A stretch of DNA of 6,217 nt, taken from contig VBPQ01000085.1 of the NCBI GenBank assembly GCA_005877185.1, forward strand, positions 1 to 6,217, written 5' to 3'. Made by a program: the position numbers and the translations under genes. The first letter of the stretch is position 1, and every line of letters starts with the position of its first letter. The notes beneath the pieces are model-generated. The model was not told where the DNA came from, made no database searches, and worked only from the letters and a program-made list of their open reading frames with translations. Positions 1 to 5,019 of this stretch are shown piece by piece. Source of the stretch: Nitrososphaerota archaeon (GTDB lineage: Archaea > Thermoproteota > Nitrososphaeria > Nitrososphaerales > Gagatemarchaeaceae).

Positions 1-305
1 AATTCGAGGCGGGGACGCAAGGCAGCATTGCGTCCGGATGCCTCCCGGAGTTGCTAGTGGACGTCTACAACAGCCGCCAGAGTGGAGACATCGCTGCGGC
101 AAAGAAGACGTTCGCTCTGTACAAGAGGTGGGCGGATTACCTGTCACTCTACCCTCTGCTCGGGATAGGCCTCGAGAAGGAGACGGAGAGGCTCAGGGGC
201 ATCATCAAGTCTTCTTACACGCGAGGACCGAGGCTTGAAATGCAAACGAATCACACAGAAGCCCTGAAAAAGATACTCGCCGGGATTGGGATGGCGGGAA
301 GCTAG
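1..305 (+). CDS. DapA/KDG-aldolase-family lyase, C-terminal part (cut by the window edge)
   Basis: This is the last 100 or so residues of a (beta/alpha)8 Schiff-base lyase of the dihydrodipicolinate synthase / 2-keto-3-deoxygluconate aldolase superfamily. The reading frame is open from base 3 and ends at TAG 303-305. The stretch GTQGSIASGCLPELLVDVY, followed by a GD element and an alanine/lysine-rich helix, matches the family's late G-x-x-G-x-I...N/C-x-x-P-E...Y-N...GD pattern before the C-terminal helical domain. The ending RGPRLEMQTNHTEALKKIL resembles the usual R-x-P...L...IL end. The catalytic lysine and the tyrosine lie upstream, outside the window, so the substrate (pyruvate plus a semialdehyde, or a sugar acid) cannot be decided. 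A TTG at 51 could be called as a start, but coding similarity begins before it, so this is a truncated gene and not a short one. Confidence 0.72.
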   Translation, partial: FEAGTQGSIASGCLPELLVDVYNSRQSGDIAAAKKTFALYKRWADYLSLYPLLGIGLEKETERLRGIIKSSYTRGPRLEMQTNHTEALKKILAGIGMAGS

Positions 306-372
306 AGACACGCGATAATGCTCGACCTATAATGAGGGCGCTCGTTAAGCCGTCGCGCTCTTTTGAGTAGCT

Positions 373-392
373 ATTGGCCTAGCCCGGCCAAT
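373..392. other. Small hairpin between convergent genes
   Basis: ATTGGCC at 373-379 and GGCCAAT at 386-392 are perfect inverted copies around a 6-base loop. The hairpin lies in the 138-bp gap between the convergent aldolase and dipeptidase genes. No long T-run follows on either strand; the nearest is TTTT at 361-364, before the stem on the plus strand. It could help end or stabilise transcripts, but it is not a classical terminator and may be chance. Nothing else was recognised in 306-443. Confidence 0.3.
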
Positions 393-443
393 TCGAGACT
401 CACCCGCGGACCGTTTTCGGCTGACTCCTCTAGTTTCGCGTTC

Positions 444-1457
444 CTACCAGCCACCCCACGAGTCGGCGAATCTCTTCACGAAATTCATTGCGTTCGAATA
501 CATCATCTTTCCCGCCATCTCCTTGTCCGCGCCCTTCCGCTTCAACGCGTCGGTCAATAGGCTCAGCTTGGTTATGTCTTCGAGCCCGGTTGGAGTCGTC
601 CTGATCCCCAAATAGTCTGTTCCGAGAGCTAGCGCTCCCGCCCCTCCTACCCTCGCGATGTGCATCGCGTGCTCGGCCAACCTCGATGCGTCTGCGGGCT
701 CCCCGATGCAGGAGGTGATGAACGTGAGACCGATTACGCCTCTCCTCCTAGCCACCTTCCTGATCAATTCATCGGTCGCGTTGCGAGGGTGTTTTTGAAC
801 CGAGTAGGCGTCCGCGTGGCTGAAGAATGGGGGGGTCTCGGAAAGCTCGAGGACATCTCGACAGGTCCTCGGGCCAGCGTGAGAGAGGTCCACCATTACA
901 CCAAGGCGGTTGGCCATCTTGACGAGTGCCTCACCTTCTCCTGTCAGACCATAGTCCTTTCCCGACCGACACGAAGACGCGTACTTGTTGTCGTAATTCC
1001 AAGTCAGGCCAATCGACCTGACTCCGAGCCTGTAGAAGATTCTCAGGTCTTCAGGTTCGCTGAGCGCTTCACATCCTTCCAGGTGTAAGAGGATACCGAC
1101 CTTGGACGTGAGACCATCCAGGTCTTTCCCGGTCCTGACCAGCCGAAGGTGTTTCCCATACATCTCCTCGAGAGAGTAGTAGGTCTTGACCTGCTCGATC
1201 GCGATTTCTCTCGGCGCGGCCGGGACAGATGCCGGAGACCACTCCTTGTACATTCCGCTCAGGCCCGCCATGAGCCTTGAGTTCAGGCCACCGACCATCG
1301 GGAAGATCGAACCGAAGACAAGGCGGACTCCCGCCTTCCTGTACTTGGGTATGTCGACGTGCCTGCCTTCCATGTCCTTATCGAAGGGTTGGGTGACCGA
1401 TGTTGCACCAGCCATCAGGAAGTAATCGGAGATGTCTTCATGCAGGTCAACGATCAA
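444..1457 (-). CDS. Membrane-dipeptidase-like protein, peptidase family M19
   Basis: This 337-residue protein is a member of the M19 (renal/microsomal dipeptidase) family: binuclear zinc enzymes of the amidohydrolase fold that hydrolyse dipeptides, often including those with D-residues. The metal and catalytic positions are all visible. H6 and D8 lie in VDLHEDI at the N-terminus, the bridging glutamate E127 in LLHLEG, H193 in DLSHAG, H214 in FFSHADAYSV, the H-x-R-N element at 223-226, and D281 in ALGTDYLG. The stretch GLTGEGEALVKMANRLGVMVDLSH is very typical of the family. Length is normal for the shorter prokaryotic members. No signal peptide or membrane segment is visible, so it is probably cytoplasmic. 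The start is TTG at 1457-1455, chosen because GGAAGGAG lies 7 bases upstream (1465-1472, minus strand) and the first metal ligands follow at once. It diverges from the toxin-antitoxin pair. The exact substrate is unknown. Confidence 0.93.
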   Translation of the reverse strand: MIVDLHEDISDYFLMAGATSVTQPFDKDMEGRHVDIPKYRKAGVRLVFGSIFPMVGGLNSRLMAGLSGMYKEWSPASVPAAPREIAIEQVKTYYSLEEMYGKHLRLVRTGKDLDGLTSKVGILLHLEGCEALSEPEDLRIFYRLGVRSIGLTWNYDNKYASSCRSGKDYGLTGEGEALVKMANRLGVMVDLSHAGPRTCRDVLELSETPPFFSHADAYSVQKHPRNATDELIRKVARRRGVIGLTFITSCIGEPADASRLAEHAMHIARVGGAGALALGTDYLGIRTTPTGLEDITKLSLLTDALKRKGADKEMAGKMMYSNAMNFVKRFADSWGGW

Positions 1458-1464
1458 TTTGCTT

Positions 1465-1472
1465 CTCCTTCC
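1465..1472 (-). promoter_or_regulatory. Ribosome-binding site that fixes the TTG start of the M19 dipeptidase
   Basis: On the minus strand GGAAGGAG precedes TTG 1457-1455 by 7 bases. No ATG or GTG in frame has comparable support, so this site decides the start. Confidence 0.7.
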
Positions 1473-1509
1473 GAAACTCGCAATTTAAGGAAGTCTACCC
1501 TGTTCGAAA

Positions 1510-1519
1510 GGTTTTTTAG
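1510..1519. promoter_or_regulatory. AT-rich candidate TATA element of the divergent dipeptidase/antitoxin promoters
   Basis: The run GTTTTTTAG (1511-1519) is the most A/T-rich stretch in the 85-bp region between the two divergent start codons, apart from the palindrome. Its centre is about 27 bp before ATG 1543, the usual archaeal TATA-to-start distance for a leaderless transcript. In the other direction it would place the dipeptidase transcript start near 1489, leaving a leader long enough for the ribosome-binding site. Use in both directions is inference. Confidence 0.35.
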
Positions 1520-1524
1520 TAGGA

Positions 1525-1542
1525 AGTTATACATGTATAACT
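1525..1542. promoter_or_regulatory. Perfect 18-bp palindrome touching the antitoxin start codon; candidate VapB operator
   Basis: AGTTATACATGTATAACT is identical to its reverse complement over all 18 bases, and its last base is directly followed by the ATG of the AbrB-type gene (1543). AbrB/VapB proteins bind DNA as symmetric dimers and commonly repress their own operons, so an operator here is expected. If transcription starts at or near the ATG, the site fills the space between the TATA element and the start point, where a bound dimer would block polymerase loading. There is no ribosome-binding site between the palindrome and the ATG, which supports a leaderless message. Confidence 0.6.
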
Positions 1543-1749
1543 ATGCAGGGCAGAGCCAAACTCAAGCGGTGGGGTAACTCTTACGGCGTCGTGGTCCCCA
1601 AGGAAGTCGTAGAGAAGGAGGGGCTGAAGGAAGGGGAAGTAGTCGAAATATCGGTCAGAAAGGCTTCCGATATTAGGCGCTTGTTCGGAAAGTATCCGTT
1701 CAAGGACTTGCAATTCGAGAAGGAAGAGATGAAAAAGGGCTGGGATTAG
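1543..1749 (+). CDS. vapB: AbrB/SpoVT-fold antitoxin, VapB type
   Basis: This 68-residue protein has a swapped-hairpin (SpoVT-AbrB) DNA-binding domain at about residues 3-40. The key pattern is K-x-x-x-W-G-N-S near the N-terminus (RWGNSYGVVVPKEV), followed by a KEGLKEGEVVEI segment, the typical hydrophobic-proline-x-glutamate and leucine-rich order of this fold. The charged tail, about residues 43-68 (DIRRLFGKYPFKDLQFEKEEMKKGWD), resembles the extended antitoxin arm that wraps around a PIN toxin and carries an aromatic/basic anchor. The partner PIN frame begins directly downstream. The protein would neutralise the toxin and repress its own promoter, probably through the palindrome ending at 1542. 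The ATG at 1543 has no Shine-Dalgarno sequence, so initiation may be leaderless. It ends with TAG 1747-1749, in the same frame as the toxin. Confidence 0.88.
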   Translation: MQGRAKLKRWGNSYGVVVPKEVVEKEGLKEGEVVEISVRKASDIRRLFGKYPFKDLQFEKEEMKKGWD

Positions 1750-1752
1750 GCG

Positions 1753-2130
1753 ACGCCAGCCAGATACTTTTACGACAGCTACGCTGTTCTAGCCTTCACG
1801 AGCGGCCGCCCATCCTATAGGCATTATTTCGAGGAACAGGATGGTGTCTTAACGAAGCTCAACCTGCTTGAAGTATTCTACAGATCCATAGAACGCTATG
1901 ATTTCAAGGTGGCCTCCGACATACTCGACAGCTTTTCCAAGTATCTCATCGACTTTGAATCAGAAGATATAGCGGGTTCGATGAAGTTGAGGTTGGAACT
2001 CAAACGCAAAGGCCATAACATATCGTATGCTGATGCTCTCGGCTATTTCCTGTCCAGGAAGATGGGCATCAAATTCCTTACGGGAGATAGAGCATTTGCG
2101 GATCTGAGTGGCGTAGAATACGTCGAGTGA
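1753..2130 (+). CDS. vapC: PIN-domain ribonuclease toxin, VapC type, with no standard start codon
   Basis: This frame gives a PIN-domain protein of about 125 residues, the usual VapC size. PIN toxins are Mg-dependent ribonucleases that cut tRNA, rRNA or mRNA. Numbering from codon 1753, the four acidic active-site residues are present: D8 in YFYDSYAVLAF, E40 in LNLLEVFYR, D94 in SYADALGYF and D112 in FLTGDRAF. Between the antitoxin stop (1747-1749) and D8 there is no ATG, GTG or TTG in frame. The only near-cognate codon is ACG at 1753, four bases after the stop, exactly where a VapC start is expected. The first standard start in frame, GTG 1909, would give a 73-residue product lacking D8 and E40. 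The gene may use ACG, have lost its ATG by one T-to-C change, be read through the TAG as an AbrB-PIN fusion, or carry a sequencing error. The rest of the frame is intact, so any loss is recent. Confidence 0.75.
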   Translation, partial: TPARYFYDSYAVLAFTSGRPSYRHYFEEQDGVLTKLNLLEVFYRSIERYDFKVASDILDSFSKYLIDFESEDIAGSMKLRLELKRKGHNISYADALGYFLSRKMGIKFLTGDRAFADLSGVEYVE

Positions 2131-2138
2131 TGGGAGAT

Positions 2139-2309
2139 TCACCTTGTGTATCTGGTCGGGTTCGCTGTGAAGCTCTCCAAGCATCTTGCTGAACAGAAGT
2201 AGTAGATCCTCCCCGCATATTCTATCTGAAATTTTGCAGATTTCTCGTCCACTGTCATTCCGCAGACCGGGTCTTGTGCCGGCCTTGAGATATATGGTAA
2301 GGTGGACAC
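2139..2309 (-). CDS. YHS-domain small metal-binding protein
   Basis: This is a small protein built almost entirely of one YHS domain, a zinc-ribbon/TRASH-like fold found in metal-transporting ATPases, monooxygenases and stand-alone metal-binding proteins. The core reads DPVCGMTVDEK, then YYFCSARCLESF and a terminal NPTRY. The three cysteines sit at residues 16, 39 and 43 when counted from GTG 2309-2307, giving the usual C-x(22)-C-x3-C spacing. This start gives 56 residues, normal for the family. An ATG at 2390-2388 would add 27 residues unlike any YHS leader, so the shorter form is preferred, though neither has a convincing ribosome-binding site. The gene converges with the toxin, whose stop is only 8 bases away. 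A broken second copy lies near 5020-5140. It may handle copper, mercury or another soft metal; the sequence does not say which. Confidence 0.82.
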   Translation of the reverse strand: MSTLPYISRPAQDPVCGMTVDEKSAKFQIEYAGRIYYFCSARCLESFTANPTRYTR

Positions 2310-2349
2310 GACGCAACGCCGGGCAAGCGACGTTAATTCATCTTTCGAT

Positions 2350-2357
2350 TGTATAAC
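2350..2357 (-). promoter_or_regulatory. TATA-like element upstream of the YHS gene, identical to a VapB palindrome half
   Basis: On the minus strand GTTATACA lies about 40 bases before the GTG start of the YHS gene, a reasonable place for a TATA box with a short leader. The same eight bases form a half of the palindrome at 1525-1542. Only one half is present here and this sequence is TATA-like in itself, so the match may be chance. Confidence 0.3.
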
Positions 2358-2435
2358 GTCGCAAAATGAGAGCCGCACGAACACTCTCATTCCCCCCAGC
2401 CTCCTCCGTCCGGCGCACAGCCGAAAACAAAAGCT

Positions 2436-2457
2436 TAATTAAGTATTGACTTAATTA
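2436..2457. promoter_or_regulatory. 22-bp dyad in the SRPBCC-ArsR promoter; candidate ArsR operator
   Basis: TAATTAAGT (2436-2444) and ACTTAATTA (2449-2457) are perfect inverted 9-base arms around the spacer ATTG. A direct repeat CTTAATTA (2434-2441 and 2450-2457) is part of the same structure. It lies directly before the ribosome-binding site of the operon that encodes an ArsR-type regulator. ArsR/SmtB dimers bind A/T-rich dyads of this size in their own promoters. The left arm with its purine-rich lead (AAAAGC) also looks like an archaeal BRE-TATA, so a bound repressor would cover the core promoter. Confidence 0.6.
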
Positions 2458-2461
2458 GCAA

Positions 2462-2465
2462 GGAG
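2462..2465 (+). promoter_or_regulatory. Ribosome-binding site that fixes the GTG start of the SRPBCC gene
   Basis: AAGGAG with its core GGAG at 2462-2465 lies 9 bases before GTG 2475. An overlapping ATG at 2473 is followed at once by TGA, so the GTG is the only usable start here. Confidence 0.65.
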
Positions 2466-2474
2466 TGAGCAAAT

Positions 2475-2984
2475 GTGAATAAGACAAAAATTACGGCAGA
2501 ATCTGGCAGACAGGAGCTCTTCATTACGAGGGAGTTTGACGCACCTCGAGAGCTCGTCTTCAAGGCATTCACGGACCCGAAGCTCTATACACAGTGGCTT
2601 GGACCACGAAGATATACGATGAATCTGGAGAAATTTGAACCGAGAAGCGGTGGCATGTGGCGATACACCCACAAGGACAAGGACGGGAATGAATTCGGGT
2701 TTCACGGCGTCTATCACGAAGTTCTCGCACCTGAGAGAATGATCGATACCTTTGAATTTGAGGGGCTACCAGAAAAAGGGCACGTAAGTCTTGAGACGGC
2801 GAAATTTATGGAATTGCCCGGTGGGAGAACCAGGGTGACTATGCAGTCTGTTTTCCAGTCAATCGCTGACCGAGACGGAATGATGCAGAGTGGCATGGAA
2901 GAAGGAGTCAATGACTCCTTCGATCGTCTCGATGAGCTCTTGGAAAAAAATGAAAAAAGGAGAATAAAGGTAAGAGCGCGATGA
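2475..2984 (+). CDS. SRPBCC (AHSA1/START-like) domain protein
   Basis: This 169-residue protein belongs to the AHSA1-type branch of the SRPBCC superfamily: helix-grip proteins with a deep hydrophobic pocket that binds small lipophilic ligands. Family marks are FDAPRELVFKAFTDPKLYTQWLGP (residues 21-44), the GG-x-W-R-Y element (59-64), DGNEFGFHGVYHEVLAPERM (70-89) and the last helix, GMEEGVNDSFDRLDELLE (140-157). The length is typical, with a basic tail (KRRIKVRAR) added. It starts at GTG 2475. The ArsR-type gene follows 15 bases after its stop, so the two are almost certainly co-transcribed. SRPBCC-ArsR pairs are very common, and in them the regulator controls the pair. The ligand and role are usually unknown, so no enzymatic activity is assigned. 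The core is probably cytoplasmic, as no signal or membrane segment is seen. Confidence 0.88.
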   Translation: MNKTKITAESGRQELFITREFDAPRELVFKAFTDPKLYTQWLGPRRYTMNLEKFEPRSGGMWRYTHKDKDGNEFGFHGVYHEVLAPERMIDTFEFEGLPEKGHVSLETAKFMELPGGRTRVTMQSVFQSIADRDGMMQSGMEEGVNDSFDRLDELLEKNEKRRIKVRAR

Positions 2985-2997
2985 AGGTACCTTCATC
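2980..2997. repeat. Perfect 18-bp palindrome between the SRPBCC and ArsR genes
   Basis: GATGAAGGTACCTTCATC equals its reverse complement over all 18 bases. It overlaps the SRPBCC stop codon (2982-2984) and ends two bases before the ATG of the ArsR gene. The only Shine-Dalgarno-like bases for that gene (AAGGT) lie inside its left arm. In RNA it could fold into a hairpin limiting regulator translation until ribosomes finish the first gene; in DNA it could be a second protein site. It is unlike the dyad at 2436-2457. Confidence 0.5.
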
Positions 2998-2999
2998 AC

Positions 3000-3377
3000 A
3001 TGCCAGGAATGCAGCGAGACAACAGGACAGCGAGACAGCGCCTGTTTTATGCACTCGCTGAGCCTACAAGGCGCGACATCATAGAGCTGCTTGCGAGTAA
3101 CGGCCAATTATCTGCCACCGACATATCCAATAATTTTGCCGTAAGCGCTCCAGCGATCTCACAGCATCTCAAAGTGTTGCGGGAAGCAAATTTTGTGCGT
3201 GTGGAGAAGCGGGCGCAACAGCGCATCTACCGCATCAATCTCGAGGCTATGTCAGAGATCGAAGGGTGGATTCAAGAAATGACCAAGCAGTGGAACGCTC
3301 GCTTTAACGTCTTAGACAAGATATTGGAGGCAGAAAAAAGAAAACTGAAGAAAGGTGAAGAAGAAAGAAGAAAGTAA
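3000..3377 (+). CDS. ArsR-family winged-helix transcriptional repressor
   Basis: This 125-residue DNA-binding protein has an ArsR-type winged helix. FYALAEPTRRDIIELLA (residues 16-32) is the first helix pair, LSATDISNNFAVSAPAISQHLKVLREANFV (37-66) is the helix-turn-helix with its recognition helix, and VRVEKRAQQRIYRIN (66-80) is the wing. The metal-binding cysteines of classical ArsR/SmtB (ELCVCDL-type helix) are absent and the protein has no cysteine at all, so it does not sense metal that way. The C-terminal WNARFNVLDKILE segment is typical of ArsR regulators paired with SRPBCC proteins. A lysine/glutamate/arginine-rich tail (about 112-125) is encoded by an almost pure purine run. The start is ATG 3000; ATG 3009 is an alternative that removes three residues. 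It probably represses its own operon through the dyad at 2436-2457. Confidence 0.9.
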   Translation: MPGMQRDNRTARQRLFYALAEPTRRDIIELLASNGQLSATDISNNFAVSAPAISQHLKVLREANFVRVEKRAQQRIYRINLEAMSEIEGWIQEMTKQWNARFNVLDKILEAEKRKLKKGEEERRK

Positions 3378-3425
3378 CCGCTCATGACTCGTTGAGCAAA
3401 CCGAGGACCGATCTCCGAACCGACT

Positions 3426-3719
3426 TTGGCTCAGCCATGCCTTCCTTTCCTACCGGGTAAATCAGGAAAGTCCGACCGCGGGCTTCTCGCTTCCGGTATA
3501 GGCGAGTCGACGACGCCCCACGAGCTCCTTCAGGCCGCCGCGCAAAGGACTGCCACCCCGAAGCCCGACATGTACGTTGAATTCCTCAGCAGCATGGCGG
3601 CGACAGAGGGGGAGACGCTCGGTCAGAGGATAACGCAGACGGTCCAGGCCTCCGACAACCAGCTCCTTCTGGCCGCTTCCCTGGGAAGTCCCAGGTGGAG
3701 TTCAGCAGGGCGCGGCTGA
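3426..3719 (+). CDS. Unrecognised ORF, possibly a gene remnant
   Basis: No family was recognised for this ORF. The frame is open from 3396 to TGA 3717-3719, and the first standard start is TTG 3426, without a ribosome-binding site. The middle part (about residues 28-88, TTPHELLQAAAQ...TQTVQASDNQLLLAASLGS) has a protein-like mix of residues and G/C-rich third positions, unlike the proline-, serine- and arginine-rich ends. Near its 3' end a shift of one base would continue as a plausible SQVEFSRARLRGHPSHE before a stop, which hints at a frameshifted remnant. In another frame around 3427-3465 the peptide LSHAFLSYRVNQES appears, loosely like the start of a TIR-type domain, but too short to use. 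It may be a real small gene, a decayed gene, or chance. Confidence is low. Confidence 0.28.
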   Translation: MAQPCLPFLPGKSGKSDRGLLASGIGESTTPHELLQAAAQRTATPKPDMYVEFLSSMAATEGETLGQRITQTVQASDNQLLLAASLGSPRWSSAGRG

Positions 3720-3954
3720 GGGGTCACCCAAGTCACGAGTGACTTCATGGAGTTGCGAAGGGTTTCAATTCCTGTCCACCCTCTTATCTGGGAGTGCTTG
3801 CCTCCGGCTTACCACTTCTTGTCTCGCGGCATCCAGTCTGAATCTTCAGCATTACCGAATCCTTCTCGCGAGGGGCTCGCGGCGATTTATCGCTTCAGGT
3901 CGCTCGCGACTCATTACCGACACCGATCTCATTTCGCTCCACCTTTGCCGCGAG
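3720..3954. other. Non-coding gap downstream of the DyP gene
   Basis: I see no supported gene on either strand in this 235-bp stretch; the open frames here are short or are antisense extensions of the DyP gene. It holds an inverted repeat at its left end (AAGTCAC at 3730-3736 and GTGACTT at 3739-3745, spacer GA). It has no T-run fit for a terminator and no tRNA-like fold that I could find. With the doubtful ORF beside it, this is the emptiest part of the window. Confidence 0.45.
3730..3745. repeat. 16-bp dyad AAGTCAC-GA-GTGACTT
   Basis: Two perfect inverted 7-base arms flank the spacer GA, eleven bases after the stop of the unrecognised ORF and about 210 bases past the DyP stop. The compact form suggests a protein-binding site more than an RNA hairpin, because a 2-base loop cannot close a full stem. 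No gene start lies close enough to make it an obvious operator. Confidence 0.35.
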
Positions 3955-4887
3955 CTAGTCGCCTGCCACGCTCTCCATGAAGGTCGCGGATGGCACGAAG
4001 AAGAGATTGCCAGTGACAGCACGGCTGAAGTCCAGCAGTTTGTCGTAGTTGCCGGGCGGCCGGCCGATGAACATGTTCTCCAGCATCTGCTCGATGGTAC
4101 GGGGCGAACGGCTGTAGCCGATGAAGAATGTGCCGAACTCTCGCTGGGCAGCGTGACCGAAGGGCATGTTATCGCGTAGAATCTTGACCTCTCTTCCGCC
4201 CTCCACAATCGTGGTGAGCGCGTTGTGCGCCGAGGTCGGCTTAATGGCGTCGTCCAGCTCGATGTCCGAGAGCTTCGTGCGGCCGATGATGCGTTCTTGT
4301 GCTTCCGTGGGGAGGGCATTCCAGCCGGCTAGATCGTGGAGATACTTCTGCACGATTACGTAGCTGCCGCCGGCGAACCCGGCATCCTCATCACCGATGA
4401 CTGTGGCGTCGATGGCTGCCTGACCCGTTGGATTCTCGGTCCCATCGACGAAACCGATGAGATCGCGGTCGTCAAAGTAACGAAACCCGTGCACCTCGTC
4501 CTGCGCCGAGACCGCGCCTCCGAGACGTGCCATGATTTGCGCCTCTAACTCGAAGCACAGGTCCATGCGCTTTGCGCGGATATGGAAAAACAGGTCGCCC
4601 GGGGTGGAGACGGCGTGGCGCCCTCCACTACGAATCTCCTGGAACTTTCTCAACTCTGCCGGCCGCGTCAACCCAAAGAGTCCGTCCCACACGTCCGACC
4701 CAAACCCCATTATGCAAGAAAGGTTTCCTTCAAGGTCCCGAAATCCCACCGCGCGCAAGAGAGCTGCGAGGTCTCCACAGAGAGACCGTATGACTGGACG
4801 ATTCGCGTCGCCCGGATTCACGGTGAGGGTGAGAAAGATCGCTGCGCGGGTCAGTGGTGCGACCACAGGCTGCGGGCTGGGCTGCAA
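3955..4887 (-). CDS. DyP-type haem peroxidase
   Basis: This 310-residue dye-decolourising peroxidase is a haem enzyme that uses hydrogen peroxide to oxidise dyes, phenolics and perhaps porphyrins or metals. The signature GFVDGT (residues 145-150) holds the distal aspartate D148. H221 in KPTSAHNALT is the expected proximal haem ligand and R238 in ILRDNMPFG the distal arginine. The EFGTFFIGYSRSP segment (250-262) is typical of the YfeX-like group. The length is normal for the compact cytoplasmic classes. There is no twin-arginine signal, and the C-terminus (FMESVAGD) does not resemble an encapsulin-targeting tail, so it is probably cytoplasmic and free. The start is TTG 4887-4885, supported by GGAGGG just upstream (4892-4897, minus strand). 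It lies in the same direction as the sulfite oxidase but 258 bases from it, with its own likely promoter. Bacterial origin is possible but not shown. Confidence 0.93.
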   Translation of the reverse strand: MQPSPQPVVAPLTRAAIFLTLTVNPGDANRPVIRSLCGDLAALLRAVGFRDLEGNLSCIMGFGSDVWDGLFGLTRPAELRKFQEIRSGGRHAVSTPGDLFFHIRAKRMDLCFELEAQIMARLGGAVSAQDEVHGFRYFDDRDLIGFVDGTENPTGQAAIDATVIGDEDAGFAGGSYVIVQKYLHDLAGWNALPTEAQERIIGRTKLSDIELDDAIKPTSAHNALTTIVEGGREVKILRDNMPFGHAAQREFGTFFIGYSRSPRTIEQMLENMFIGRPPGNYDKLLDFSRAVTGNLFFVPSATFMESVAGD

Positions 4888-4891
4888 GCTA

Positions 4892-4897
4892 CCCTCC
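4892..4897 (-). promoter_or_regulatory. Ribosome-binding site that fixes the TTG start of the DyP gene
   Basis: GGAGGG on the minus strand lies four bases before TTG 4887-4885. It is the strongest Shine-Dalgarno match in the window and favours the TTG over the in-frame GTG seven codons further on. Confidence 0.7.
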
Positions 4898-4982
4898 AGA
4901 CGTCATCGAGAGCGGTTTCGGTGCCGGATGCCGAACCTCAGGGGAGCATGCAATGCAGAGCACGGAGCAACGCACTTTCTCG

Positions 4983-5000
4983 TTATCTTATAATATTGTT
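4983..5000 (-). promoter_or_regulatory. Candidate archaeal TATA box for the DyP gene
   Basis: The minus strand carries an A/T-rich block with TTATAAGA at 4986-4993, the best TATA-like match in the region. A transcript would start near 4965 and have a leader of about 77 bases ending in the strong ribosome-binding site. No other A/T-rich block lies between here and the start codon. Confidence 0.45.
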
Positions 5001-5019
5001 GTGACGGAAGGCTTTCGGT

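Noticed and set aside
385..415. Possible tRNA T-arm around AATTCGAGACTC
   Set aside because: The bases on each side of TTCGA do not pair into a 5-bp stem, and no acceptor or anticodon stem is found upstream.
660..1088. 142-residue plus-strand frame inside the dipeptidase
   Set aside because: It is antisense to conserved M19 metal-binding motifs and has no recognisable domain of its own.
1909..2130. Taking the toxin as a 73-residue gene starting at GTG 1909
   Set aside because: This would drop two of the four active-site acids, while the upstream frame clearly encodes the missing PIN half. The longer frame is the biological unit, even without a standard start.
2310..2390. N-terminal extension of the YHS protein from ATG 2390
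   Set aside because: The 27 extra residues look unlike coding sequence of this family and contain the candidate promoter. GTG 2309 gives the usual size.
3762..3775. GTTTCAATTCCTGT, resembling the start of many CRISPR repeats
   Set aside because: Only one copy is present in the window. There is no second repeat at spacer distance and no cas gene, so no array can be supported.
3739..4179. 146-residue open frame on the plus strand
   Set aside because: Most of it is antisense to the C-terminal part of the DyP gene, whose haem motifs are clear. The translation looks like no protein family.
4532..5004. Several overlapping plus-strand frames opposite the DyP N-terminus and its leader
   Set aside because: They are complementary to a well-supported gene and rich in Arg/Ser/Pro, as expected for shadow frames in G/C-rich DNA.
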